This document shows positions 10,595-20,779 of a DNA stretch of 64,000 nt, one piece after another. Positions within the stretch are counted from its first letter, which is position 1; each line of letters opens with the position of its first letter. Origin of the DNA: Ceratotherium simum simum (Eukaryota > Chordata > Mammalia > Perissodactyla > Rhinocerotidae); contig NW_004454177.1 in NCBI RefSeq assembly GCF_000283155.1, forward strand, positions 8,630,674 through 8,694,673. The letters run 5' to 3'. The notes under the pieces were generated by a model. It was not told the DNA's origin. It worked only from the letters and a program-made list of their open reading frames with translations, and searched no databases. Both the position numbers and the translations under genes were made by a program.

Positions 10595-11230
10595 ATTGTT
10601 CACAGTTATGAGATGGGCTTACAGCTACAAGTGAAAATTGACAAAAGGGTTTCCCAGTAGAGCATGGTGGTAGATTGCCTTTTCCAAGGATGATCACAAC
10701 AAAATCTCCCATTCCACATGCCCTCCTTACGGTGTGACCTTGACACTTCTCCCATCCAGTGGTGGAGACTATGAACCTGGGCAGAACTTTGTGGCTGCCT
10801 TCACCAACAGAGTGCAGTGGAAGTGATGCTATGGGACTTCCGAGGCTAGGTAAAAAGGCCATGAACCTTGTTCCCTCGGGTTGCTTGCTCTTGGAACCCA
10901 ACCACCATGTTGTGAGGAAGCCCAAACCAGCCTAGGCCACATGGCTCCAGTCCACAGCTCAGCTGAGGTCCAGATTGACAGCCAGCATCATCCACCAAAC
11001 ATAGGAGTGAATTCTTATGTAATCACCTCCAGGTGATTCCTGCCCTAGCTGTTGAGTCACTCCAGCCTTTGAGTCTTCCTAGTTGAAGTCCCAGACATTG
11101 TAAAGTGGAGACAAGCCATCCCTACTATGCCCTTCTAGATTCCTAACTCTCATAATCTGTGAGCTTAATAAAATGGTTGAAGTTGCTATGTTAGGGGATC
11201 AGTTGTTACACAGCAACAGTGACTGCAATA
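10595..11230 (+). mobile_element. MLT1-like MaLR LTR, sense
   Basis: Word order follows MLT1-type LTRs over about 600 bp: 'gcagtggaagtgatgctatg' near 10813, a 'cttgctcttggaacccaacc' segment, 'ccaccatgttgtgaggaagc' near 10902, then 'ctcataatctgtgagcttaa' (polyadenylation zone, 'aataaaatgg' at about 11167) and the terminal 'cagcaacagtgactgcaata'. A class III retroviral-like LTR, probably solitary, since no partner is near. Confidence 0.7.
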
Positions 11231-11234
11231 AGCA

Positions 11235-12125
11235 CTGTGGGAGAAATCTTAAGAGTCTGGGACTTTTATTTCTCCCACTCAGTGACCAACAGTTAGCCTG
11301 TCCAGTCAAGTCTATATTGAAAACCTCCTTGGTATCTGTTGCCTCCTCCTCATTTCTGTCACTGTTGCTCTTTAGCCCATGCCACTTCTTGGTCTTCCTG
11401 CCTCCAACCTCCTCCCCTTCCCACCCATTCTTCCCACTGCCTTCCTACTGATGCTCAGATCCGAGCATTACACTCCTTGGCCCTCATGCCATGCCTCTGA
11501 GCTTGGAGTAGGAGTATACCGTGAGGGATTGCGCAGTGTGCTGGGGCTAAGAGAAACCACAAGATGAATATGGCATGTCTTTGTTTTACTAGCCAGGAAG
11601 TGATTGCAAATGTTATTTTTATATTCAAAGATACACAGATAAGTTACAGCATTAAACCAAAATTGGCAAAAATTTTAAAGATAAAACCAAGACTTCAAGG
11701 GCATTTCTCTTGCAGCAAGGACTTCCTAAAACTGCTAGTGGTAGGGTTTTACTCCCTCCCCTCTGCTGTTTGCAATTTGCCTGTGGGGAAAGCTAGAGAG
11801 GAACGGCCTTCAACTTTGGAATAGCAGTGGCTGGGATGAAGCTCACACTCTCTCAACCATGTATTCAAGGCCTGCTGCAGTCCATCCCTAACCCATAATT
11901 TCACTCCAGCTTTTTACCAGGAAGCCTCCTACACAAGCCCAGCTGGTAGGTGTCCGTGGCACATGCGGAGGTATGTACCTGGAGAAAAAAAAGAAACTTG
12001 GAAGAGGGGCCCACTTAACCAAAATATTGCTCTAGTTAGTCAAATTATTTTTTTTTTGTAGTCCCAAGACTGCCACACTCTTTATGCCTCTGTGTTTTTT
12101 GTGCTTACTGCTTTCTATCTCTGGA
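11235..12125. other. No recognised feature
   Basis: Mixed sequence: a pyrimidine-rich patch at about 11330-11450, a low-repeat block at 11560-11830 with an 86-codon frame of no recognised content, and a short T run at 12049. No gene is supported. Confidence 0.4.
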
Positions 12126-12129
12126 AAGA

Positions 12130-12450
12130 TTTTTCTCATTTCCTTCCTCTCGCTCATTCTACAGTATGGAGTTTAAAAGTCTATGAAGCTTCTCCGGAGC
12201 ACTTGTGGAACAAGTTGCCCCCCTTTCTGGGCTCCCATAGCACTTTGTTCATATAATATGTAACATGTGGTATCAGGGTATGCTGTGTATACGGTCATCT
12301 TGGCCACTAGACTTTGAGTCCCTCAAGGACAATAATAAAATCTTACTTTTTTTCAAAACTGCCCTCTCCACTCCTTGCTCCTCACCTGACTTTCCACATA
12401 GTGCCTCTTAAACAGTTGGGTCTCAATTATTATTTGTTGAAGTAAGGTAC
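12130..12450 (+). mobile_element. L2 3' end, sense
   Basis: 'cccatagcactttgttcata' and 'ccactagactttgagtccct' followed by 'caaggacaataataaaatct' are the L2 3' region. The terminus 'tattatttgttgaagtaagg' lies at about 12429. Confidence 0.65.
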
Positions 12451-12859
12451 TCTAGTTACTTTTATTCGTATTTATATGAATAAACACCTCCGGAGAGGTT
12501 GGCCCTCAGGCCAGGCATGACCCACCCCCACCCTACTCCCTTATCTAGATGGGTTTACAAATTCTCAAGAGAGGTGGTCCCTCACTGGCTCTAGAACTCA
12601 CTTTTTCCTAATCAGGACATGCTTCAGGTCTAACCCAGATCCTTCTCACTGTAGTGTAAGAGAACTGTAGAATGGGGTTCAGTTAGTTGCTTTTTTCATT
12701 GAGTGAGAAGTAAATTCAGTCTCTCCAAAGTCTCACAAGTGGGCCATGTGGGCAGGGCTGGTGTGAGGAGTAGATTGAGAAGATACCATCTAGGCAGGTC
12801 TCCCCTAGCCACAAAAGAACTCTCCTGTTTTCTGTCCTAATATCTGAAGTTCTACCATT
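12451..12859. other. No recognised feature
   Basis: Single-copy-looking DNA. No repeat or exon identified. Confidence 0.4.
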
Positions 12860-13165
12860 AGAGATTCATTCCTTGATACTGAAAGTTTTAAACTTTAAGA
12901 GTTCCCTGTTAAAATGCAGATACTCCTGGGAGGCAAGAGAACTTGAGTCTTTTTTAAACTACTACCTGCATGAAGAATCAGTGATCGTTGGGCTGAGAGC
13001 AGCGGCCCTCAAAGAATTGGGACAAAAGGTAGGAGCGATTCTGTTGAAAAGAAGGAAATATGTTATGTTCATCAAATTGTGTCAGTGCATCAAAAAGCCC
13101 TCTGCTTGCATTGTAAGTACTCGAGGCTGGCTGCTAAAGCAACATAATGGGGGTTAATTCCAGGG
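12860..13165. promoter_or_regulatory. Repeat-free block with a 94-codon frame; candidate conserved element
   Basis: A plus-strand frame at 12873-13157 has no recognised domain. A donor-like AAAAGGTAGGAG at about 13025 lies within it. The block has no repeat similarity that I can see. It could be conserved non-coding DNA, and I do not claim it as an exon. Confidence 0.2.
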
Positions 13166-13544
13166 CTTTGAGCACTGCCTGGGGATTGGAAGCTTCTACT
13201 AGGAGGGAGAAAGGGGGTGATGGTGGGTTTGATTCACTCGTATAATGTCCTCTTTTCCTGGAAGATGCAGGCTTTCCTCTCTCAGGATTTCAGACCTGAG
13301 GAAACATGAAAAGCGGGTTAAAAGATGCCTTTTGTCTTTGTAGGAAATAAGATCTTTTTGTAAAATTTCAAAAACTGCGAATACCGTATCTGAGCTTCAG
13401 GGGGCAGAGAAAAACAATTGGGGAAGGGAGTAGAGGGTTGCATTAATATGAGGATGATTTTCCATTCCAGCTGCTCACTTTATTAGCTTAAAAAATTGCT
13501 TTAATATCTATATGTTTAGTTAAGAGAAGCCCCACACGTAATTG
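13166..13544. other. No recognised feature
   Basis: Low-repeat sequence without gene or RNA evidence. Confidence 0.4.
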
Positions 13545-13680
13545 GAACCCTGAGAACCAGATGGTACCTTGGAGATCAGTTTAACCCTCACTCAGAGAAG
13601 TAAAGCAGGGTATCCCAGTTCACACAGCAAATTTGTGGCCCAGACTGGCATGAGCATCCACCCGCATCTCCCAAGTGCCT
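13545..13680 (-). mobile_element. L3/MIR-like fragment, antisense
   Basis: 'ggtaccttggagatcagttt' and 'aaccctcactcagagaagta' resemble the 'tagagatcatctagtccaac...gaggcccagagagg' class of old CR1/L3 or MIR-related repeats. It is followed by 'ccagttcacacagcaaattt', similar to the end of that class. Confidence 0.5.
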
Positions 13681-14224
13681 CTCCTGGGTTCCACTGGGGA
13701 GGTGCTGGGCTTCCTCTGGTCTCCTCAGTTGGAGCTGAGGCACAGGTAGCTTCCCTTTCTCTTGGCAGCTTGAATGCTACAGTAACAGCGATCCTTCCAC
13801 CAGGGATGCAGATGTGCTGAACCATGATACGTTCAGGCAGAACCCAGGGAACCTGAAAGAGGCTGAAGCTCCAAGGTCATTTTGGGCTGTTTTTACATTA
13901 CGGACCCAGAGAATTAGGGTCCTGCCTACCCTGGACCTCTGTTTCTGGGGATTGGCAAAGAATTATCTATAGGCACTTTCTAGGGCAGGCAGAGCGCGGT
14001 CTGGGTGCAACAAGCCTTGGGAGGGAGCTCCCAGCTGACAGGCACCCCTGCCTTTGGGTCAGAGGTCTTGGAGGGAGTCCCCATCCTTGGCCCACGACTG
14101 CCCAGGATCATGTCTGCTGCTCTGCCCACAAAAGAGTCAGTGAGAAGCATCTCCATCCCTCAACCCCCCACCCCTACTCCCCACCCCAGTCTCCCTGTCA
14201 TCCAGGGGCTGGGCTGAGTCACAT
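13681..14224. other. GC-richer sequence, no recognised feature
   Basis: More G/C-rich than its surroundings, with a C-rich patch at about 14160-14190. Overlapping frames of 70-83 codons have no domain content. Confidence 0.4.
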
Positions 14225-14400
14225 GTAATTCTTTTGGTGGCGATGGTTCACCCTGGTTCAGCAGCCCATGTGGTCACAATCGATCAGCGGGTGTCCCTCT
14301 CTTAATGATGCGAGAGCTGTGAGAAGTTGAGCTGTTTACACAAGGTCACTTTATTAACAGGAAAATCGCTCTTATGATAAATGAGCGTTCTGAGGCTGCT
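14225..14400. promoter_or_regulatory. Candidate conserved non-coding element with nuclear-receptor and FOX-like words
   Basis: At about 14334-14360, a FOX-like TGTTTACACA overlaps a nuclear-receptor half-site AAGGTCA and leads into TTTATTAACAGG (HNF1/homeodomain-like). Further homeodomain-type words follow (GATAAATGAGCG). The block is repeat-free. Its regulatory role is inferred only from this motif packing. Confidence 0.3.
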
Positions 14401-14689
14401 GTCCTTTCTCTCCCGCGCCTGCTTTCTCTCTCTCTCTCCTTTCTGCTCCAAAAGCTTTTTGGAGCCACAGCTTCTGCGTCCTCAGCTGCTCCACCCCTTC
14501 GGTGCCAGGAGCCTCAGCCCTTCCTTCAAGCCCGATCAGATGAGGCCAATGTCCCTGGAAAGAGGAAGGTGATTATGAGCCTCTTCACACAGCTTCTTCC
14601 AACAGTAGCTCGGCACTGGCCCCCAGAGAACCATGTTGGTTTTATGGATGGGTAGGCAGGATTTCAGATCACTGATGGTCGTTTTTTGA

Positions 14690-14910
14690 ATTTGCATAGC
14701 ACTTTACAGTTTACAAAGATTTTTCCCATTCTTTACAGTAAACCATTTTGTTGGCACTTTCTGAGTAAGGGGCCAGAGAGAGATATTATTGTTATTGTTC
14801 TCGGGGTTACAATTACATGTGGGGCTTCTCTTAACTAAATGGATGAAATTATTTCATCCATTTTAGGGATAAGAAAACTGGAGCTCAGATACAGGGTTGA
14901 AATTAAAGGC
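14690..14910 (-). mobile_element. MIR SINE, antisense, carrying a palindrome
   Basis: 'gcatagcactttacagttta' and 'gataagaaaactggagctca' frame an antisense MIR. Within it, 14837-14863 forms a perfect inverted repeat that disrupts the usual MIR spacing. Confidence 0.55.
14837..14863. repeat. Perfect palindrome, 13-bp arms, 1-nt spacer
   Basis: AAATGGATGAAAT, T, ATTTCATCCATTT. Both arms are exact complements and could fold into a cruciform or hairpin. Confidence 0.95.
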
Positions 14911-14934
14911 TTGTTGAGTCTTTTGACTTAAAAT

Positions 14935-15017
14935 CTAGAAGCATGAGATTCGGAGCCAGACAAAGCTGGGTTTAAATCTTGGCTGCCCACTTATTGACCA
15001 AGTGACCTTGGAAAGTT
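14935..15017 (+). mobile_element. MIR SINE, 5' half, split by L1 pieces
   Basis: 'attcggagccagacaaagct', 'gggtttaaatcttggctgcc' and 'gaccaagtgaccttggaaag' give the MIR head and core. The element breaks off at 'gttatg' and resumes at about 16205, after two L1 fragments. Confidence 0.75.
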
Positions 15018-15600
15018 ATGTTTTGTTTTTAACAATACACGTTTTTTAGAGCAGTTTTAGGTTTGCAGAAAAATTGAGCAGAAAGTAGATACTTTTCCCA
15101 TACACCCCTTCCCCCACTCCACGCACATACAATTTCCCCTATTAATAACATCTTGCATAAGTGTGGTATACTTGTTACAATTGATGAACCAATATTGCTA
15201 CATTGTTACCAACTGAAGTTCATAGTTTACATTAAGGTTCACTCCTTGCGTTGTACATTCTATGGATTTTGACCAATGTATAATGTCATATGTCTATCAT
15301 TACAATGTCATACAGAGTAGTTTCACTGCCCTAAAAATCCCTGTGCTCCACCTAATCATCCCTCCTTCCCTCCTTCCTTCTTTCTCCAGCACATGGTAAC
15401 CATTGATCATTTTACTGTCTCCATAGTTTTGCCTTTTCCAGAATGTCATATGGTTGGAATTATACAATATGTAGCCCTATCAGATTGGCTTATTTCACTT
15501 AGCACCATGCATTTAAGTTTCCTCCATGTGTTTTCATGGCTTGATAGCTCATTCCTTTTTTCTTTTTTTAAAGATAACCAAGTTTTTATTTAACTTTTTA
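15018..15600 (-). mobile_element. L1 3' region fragment, antisense, tandem copy 1
   Basis: Begins with 'agagcagttttaggtttgca' at 15048. It continues through 'tgttacaattgatgaaccaa', 'tccatagttttgccttttcc' and 'catggcttgatagctcattc', a well-known antisense L1 3' segment. The following 15566-15640 is T/A-rich. It shares about 560 bp with copy 2. Confidence 0.65.
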
Positions 15601-15639
15601 GATTTTTATTTTGCATCTTTTTTTAATTGTTAGGGATTT

Positions 15640-16200
15640 TTAAAATAGACTTTATTTTTTAGAGCAGTTTTAGATTCACAGCAAATTGAGCTGAAAGTGC
15701 AGAGAGTTCCCACATGGTCCCTCCCCCACGCACTCACTGCCTCCCCCTCTATCAACATCCCCCACCAGAGTGGTACATTTGTTACAATTGATGAACCTAC
15801 ATTGACGCATCTTTATTACCCAAAGTCCATAGTTTACATTAAAGTTCACTCTTGGTGTTATACACTCTGTGGATTTTGACAAATGTGTAATGACATGTAG
15901 CCAACATTACAGTATTGTACAGAACAGTTTCATTGCCATAAAAGCCCCTATGCTCTACCTAGTCATCCTTCCCTGCCCCCAAACCCCTAGCAACTTCTGA
16001 TCTTTTTACTGTCTCCATAGTTTTCCCTTTTCCCAAATGTCATATAGGTGGAATCATACACTATGTAGCCTTTTCAGGTTGGTTTCTTGCACTTAGCAAT
16101 ATACAGTTAAGTTTCCTCCATGGTTTTTCATGGCTTGATAGCTCATTTCTTTTCAGTGCTAAATAGTATTCCATTGTCTGAATGTACCACAGAAGAATTA
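15640..16200 (-). mobile_element. L1 3' region fragment, antisense, tandem copy 2
   Basis: Starts with 'agagcagttttagattcaca' at 15661, 613 bp after the equivalent point of copy 1. It goes through the same landmarks and extends further ('gctaaatagtattccattgt' near 16160). The two copies are diverged from each other, so this is either an old tandem duplication or two independent insertions. Confidence 0.65.
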
Positions 16201-16204
16201 TTTT

Positions 16205-16395
16205 TTTGTCTTCATTTTTTTTCCACTATAAAAGAGGAATGATACGGTTGTTATCTCCTCATAGGGTTGTTGTATGGAGTAAATGAACTAATATATAGAG
16301 AGTATCAAGCATAGTGCCTGACACATAGCACGAGTCCCTTATTACTATTGTTGTTGTGGTTGTTACTCCTACTACTATCATTATTACTGAACACT
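16205..16395 (+). mobile_element. MIR SINE, 3' half, continuation
   Basis: 'actataaaagaggaatgata', 'cctcatagggttgttgtatg', 'gagtaaatgaactaatatat' and 'catagtgcctgacacatagc' complete the MIR begun at 14935. Confidence 0.75.
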
Positions 16396-17084
16396 GACTC
16401 CCAGGACTGCTAGGTGCCGTCGTGGAAGCTTGCTCAGGCTTGGATGGGGAGGGTTCACAGTATATTGGAGAATGAGACCAGGGCTCCGGGCTCAGGCCCT
16501 AGGGCTAACACCAACTTGTGTCAGCCCAGGTCACTTTAACTCTGTGGGTGTCCGCCGAACAATCTAAAGAAGGAAACGTAAACCTAGGTGACGTATGAAT
16601 GCCTCTCAAAAGACCTGTGGCAGGACAGCGTGTCTGCCTAATGCCTCTACTACTGCTGGAGCCCTATAGCCTGGGGTGTTCTTGGGGCTTTTCTGATTTC
16701 TCCAGGCAGACTTTGTCTATGAGGGGATCATTGGATGAGACAGAGGATCAGCCTCAATATGGTACTTTCCAGGACAAATGGAGTAACCAGAGATCTGCTG
16801 AGTAGAAGGGTGATTGGCAGAGCAAGGTAAATGTTGAGTTTCCCTGCTGGACCTGAAGGAGTCCAAAGACCTGTCTGAATCAGAGGGCTGTTAAAGTAGG
16901 TGAGGAGCCACAGGCCTGGGCAACATGGTGGAACAGGTGGGCGGACATAGTTCCTCATAATAATTCTCCTGCCTCGCTTTCCTCCTAGCACTAGCACAGG
17001 GATCAAATGAGATGTTTAGGAAAATGCTTTGTAAACAGAAACCAAGTAAAAGTGTTATTTTCTAAATACCTATTATGCATACCT
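16396..17084. other. No firm feature
   Basis: Contains a faint MIR-like stretch near 16510-16560 ('cccaggtcactttaactctg'). Otherwise single-copy-looking. No exon evidence. Confidence 0.4.
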
Positions 17085-17225
17085 AACAATCTTAGACAAA
17101 TTGTTTAAATTCTCAAGTCTCGGTTTCTTCATCTGTAAAATGAGGAGCATAATAGACCGAGTTCATGGGGTTGCTATGAGAGTGGAATAGATAATCCACC
17201 TACAGTGCTGGCCCAGTGCCAGGTG
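17085..17225 (+). mobile_element. MIR SINE, sense, central and 3' part
   Basis: 'tctcggtttcttcatctgta', 'aaatgaggagcataatagac' and 'gggttgctatgagagtggaa' are core MIR landmarks. The 3' end runs into a TG/CA tract. Confidence 0.75.
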
Positions 17226-17341
17226 TGTGTGTGTGTGCATATACACACACATTTATTGTGCACTTGGTATGTATATGTGTGTGTACTTATGCGTGTGTGA
17301 ATGTATATGTGTAGGTATACACACACACACACACACACACA
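17226..17341. repeat. TG/CA-rich tract with (CA)n block
   Basis: (TG)n at about 17224-17237, mixed TGTATG/ACAC words, and a pure CA run at about 17319-17341. Potential Z-DNA and a likely length-polymorphic marker. Confidence 0.95.
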
Positions 17342-17414
17342 TAGTAAATGTACAATCAACTTTCACCATGATTTGATTGTTACATTCACCTCAGTTAAAA
17401 TTCTCTAAAATCTG

Positions 17415-17600
17415 TTTAGACAGCTATTATTATTATCCCCATTTTATGGATGAGAAGAACGAATGTTGGAAAGATTAAGTAACTTGCTCAAGAATACTCA
17501 GCTCATAGGAGGAAGAGTTGGGATTTGAACACATGCTTTTTTGTCCCCCCTCCCAAAGCTGATGCTTTTCCCACCAAACCCCTAGCAGTAAAGTATTACG
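17415..17600 (-). mobile_element. MIR SINE, antisense
   Basis: 'ttattattatccccatttta', 'gaaagattaagtaacttgct', 'gttgggatttgaacacatgc' and 'accaaacccctagcag' follow the antisense MIR order. It lies opposite in orientation to the sense MIR 200 bp upstream. Confidence 0.75.
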
Positions 17601-18045
17601 CACATGTAAGATTGTATTTCTATTGGAAAAATACCATACAGCATGTTTCCAACTGAGGTTTATTTAGTTCTCTCATCCTTGGAGGTGAAGAATATTAGAG
17701 CTGTGGTAATAATAGTGAGAGAAATGGCTCCAGTCAAGCTGATTCCAGTTGGAGCTCTGCTTTTGTGCCTGGGAGAATGCGTATGTGCATGCAGCCAAGG
17801 GGCTCCATCTGTATTGAGGAGGGAAAGTCACTTTGGTTAGGAAAGAGAATGACTTAGGAGGAGCTGCTGAGACACCGGAACTCAACCTAGTGTTGATGTA
17901 TGGCAACCAGGGCACTTTACTGAAAGGCATAAAATAATACAAAGAGTTATTTTTCAGCCAATATGCTGACACAGCACCATTTTGGGTCCCTAACTGAAAA
18001 TGATATATGAATTATCTCAACCTAAAGTCAGAAGTATAAATTATA
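17601..18045. other. No recognised feature
   Basis: Single-copy-looking DNA. A 99-codon minus-strand frame at 17673-17972 has no domain. Confidence 0.4.
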
Positions 18046-18049
18046 GAAT

Positions 18050-18180
18050 ATATCTTTCACTGTTTTATTTGGGCTGTAAAGCGACACCTTATTATTTCTC
18101 CCTCCTGGGCTTCCTTTAACGAATCGGGATTTGCAAGTGAAATATTTATTATATTGCAGGGGAGAGCTTACATCGTGCTT
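18050..18180. promoter_or_regulatory. Candidate conserved non-coding element
   Basis: Repeat-free AT-rich block with 'gtaaagcgacaccttattat', 'aacgaatcgggatttgcaag' and 'tgaaatatttattatattgc'. It retains two CpGs in an otherwise AT-rich context, which is unusual for neutral mammalian DNA. Inference only. Confidence 0.25.
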
Positions 18181-18910
18181 CGGAAAGAAGGGAGGTGGGG
18201 GTATGGAAATCAGGTGGCATCTTGGAAACTGGTCTCTTTCTTGTTTATGAGAAATGACTGATGCGGGATTTTTTCCCGAGTTGTGAGAAGCTTACTGAAG
18301 AGGACCCTCCAGCATGGTGAACACGGGGTGCGGGTTGGCAAGTCAGGGATCTAGACCCCCAGGCTGCTCTCATCTGTAAACCCTCCTCATCTGATTGGGA
18401 ACATCCAGTGGACAAGAGACACTTGATTATGATGCTTTCATGGGTTGCGTGGGGAGATGGAGTATCATGAGCCATCTTATTAAATTAGGCTGAGGTGGAG
18501 AAAAGAGATGGAGGAAGGGAGGGAGGAAATGCCTTCAACTCCGTTGGTTATTGGATGTTGGTAATGGCAATTGATTATTCAAACCATAGGGCAGTTACTG
18601 AGACTCAGCACTGGCTTAATGGATATATTTCTTCTACTAGCTTCCAAATCAGTCCTGATGGATGACTACGGGAGTTTAGTATGTCATATAACAGCTTAGG
18701 GCCAGGCAACCAGATAGTCCCATTGTTCAGAGTGAGAGCAATTGTTCCTAGGATGCTGGAGGATTCTTGGTGTTCCCACTATAAATAATGGGAGAAGAAA
18801 TGGGTTAAAAGGTGAGACTCACATCATAAGAAGGTGTTACAAAGCAGCTACACCGCATTTCATGTGACTGTGACCATAGCTCAGGGACGAGAATCTATGC
18901 AAAAATTCAG
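18181..18910. other. No recognised feature
   Basis: Single-copy-looking sequence. No repeats or exons identified. Confidence 0.4.
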
Positions 18911-18914
18911 AGTA

Positions 18915-19340
18915 TTTACTTCTCATTTATTCACCTATTCATTTATTTCGTAAGTAGTTATAAGAACTGTGTGCCGTGCATTGTGTTAAGGACTGTGGGG
19001 GTAGGGGCAGGAGAAATAATAAACAGTCCCTATGGTCGATGAACTATGGACTAATGATGACAGAAACCATAAATAGAAATCAAAAGGGTGTGTCAAGTTA
19101 GCCCGTAGGAGTGTGTAAGGATACAATGTTGGCACCAAAAGGAGACGACTGACTTTGCTTGAAGGGAGAGGATACAGGAAAGATTCAAGCCTTCCACAGG
19201 TTGATTCATAGACAAGTATTGCATGGATTCCTTCATCATTAGTGAGATAATACTTAAAAGCAAGAGAAGGGCGTTCTCGAGCATGAGCAAAGGCAAAGAG
19301 CTGTGAAACAGGAGGGCTGGAACAGTGTTGGAGACAGGAT
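18915..19340 (-). mobile_element. L2 3' region, antisense
   Basis: 'atttattcacctattcattt' leads to 'gtgtgccgtgcattgtgtta', 'aaataataaacagtccctat' and 'atgagcaaaggcaaagagct' (antisense of the 'gcctttgcacttgctgttcc' zone). Confidence 0.55.
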
Positions 19341-20265
19341 GGCAAAGCTCTCAGAGTGGGCAGTTTGTTATGGACCTCCATTTTGTGGGTATAAATCTTC
19401 TATTCCCAGGATGAATGCTCTTTTCCTACCACACTTATCACCTCACTGTGGCTATTCTGTTCTTTATATTGTCTCCCATTAGTCCAAATTTGCTCCTTGA
19501 TCCCCTAACTTATACAAGCCACACACATTCAAGGGGCTGGCAAACACGGAGGTGGACGCTTTCGTCTCCAACTCAAGAAATGTGGTAGGAAGAACAGCAT
19601 CCACTCCCCCCAGCCCCGCACCTTTCTTGCCTCCAACACTGTCCCAGGCCATTCAACACCCATTCTCTGGTGTGGTGGCATTCACTGATGGGTCACCACA
19701 TAAGTGGCTTATCGGGCCAGGGGATGGCACCTCCCTCCACAAGCCAAGAGCCCTAAGCATTTTAGCTCAAGTAGCCTGAGGCTGCTTTGCAAGCAGGAGG
19801 TGTCTGAAATGGATTTGACTGGTGCTCTGAACCTGGGAGGCTGGAGGGCTGAACTCCATTTGTCAGGGCAGTGTTTTTGTGTTGAATACCATTAGCACTG
19901 GGAAGGACCACGTGGTTTGGCAGGCTGGTGCACGAGCAAAAAGGCAGCAGCCCCTGATGGGGTCAGTAGTAGAGGGGCCTCCAGCAGGGACTCTGCAGCT
20001 ATTCTGTATTAGCAATTCAGAAGGGACTGGCAGTAACTTTGAGCTCTCCCTTGACAGCTAGCTCCTGGGAGCTATGAGTTAAGCAAAGGCACCTGCCAAT
20101 TGTAAAATGCCCTGTGTTTTCTGAACAGCCGTGGTGGTGGTGGCGGCCTCGATGTGGAGGCCATGGCATTTCTTCCTGACAGGGATGGCATAACCCAATG
20201 ATTGCAATGCATCTCAGCTCCTTGTCAGGGCAGTGCATGCATATCGTTCATAGAAACATATTGCT
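19341..20265. other. No recognised feature
   Basis: Includes a weak L2-like stretch near 19405-19520 and a GGT/GGC-rich patch at about 20131-20150. No exon or RNA gene supported. Confidence 0.4.
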
Positions 20266-20269
20266 GGAT

Positions 20270-20390
20270 GGGGACGTAGACATAACCCAGTCCAACCTCT
20301 TCATTCTATGCATGCAGACTGTGAGCTGATGAAGGTGACAGAGTGGCCAAGTTCAGACTTGAACCCAGGTTTTCTGACCTCTCCCTGCAT
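20270..20390 (-). mobile_element. L3/MIR-like fragment, antisense
   Basis: 'cataacccagtccaacctct' and 'agttcagacttgaacccagg' correspond to the 'ctagtccaaccyctcatttt...gacttgaacccagg' layout of old CR1/L3-type repeats. Confidence 0.5.
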
Positions 20391-20757
20391 CTTCGAATGT
20401 TGATGTGGGGAGGGTAATGGTGGGGCCAGGGCGGGGAACTAATTGAAACAGACAAAATAGTGACAGATTCACGGTACATCTAATATCTAGTGGTAAATTT
20501 AAAAATTGTTTCCAAAGTAGTTTGCCTTCTGATTTAAGTTTTAAAAAGAAGACCCTTGATCATTTATAGTATTATCACTATGTTTTACTTGTAGTGAAGT
20601 GCATTTTTCTCTCTTGCCTCAGCACATGTGAATTTATATTGCAGTTGGTGAGATTTAAGAAAATGACATCCAGGTGCTGCAACTCACCACCATCCAGCAG
20701 AGGCGGGATCCGCCTGGGCTGGGGCTGTTATGCGGAGCCTGTCTGGAAGCAAGATGA
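20391..20757. other. No recognised feature
   Basis: AT-rich up to about 20670, then a GC-richer block leading into the CTCF-like site. No repeat assigned. Confidence 0.4.
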
Positions 20758-20758
20758 T

Positions 20759-20779
20759 GACCACTAGAGGTCGCTTTCT
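20759..20779 (+). promoter_or_regulatory. CTCF-like site
   Basis: CCACTAGAGGTCGC at 20761-20774 matches the core CCASYAGRKGGCRS with one mismatch (T for G). The flanks are repeat-free. Occupancy cannot be judged from sequence. Confidence 0.35.
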
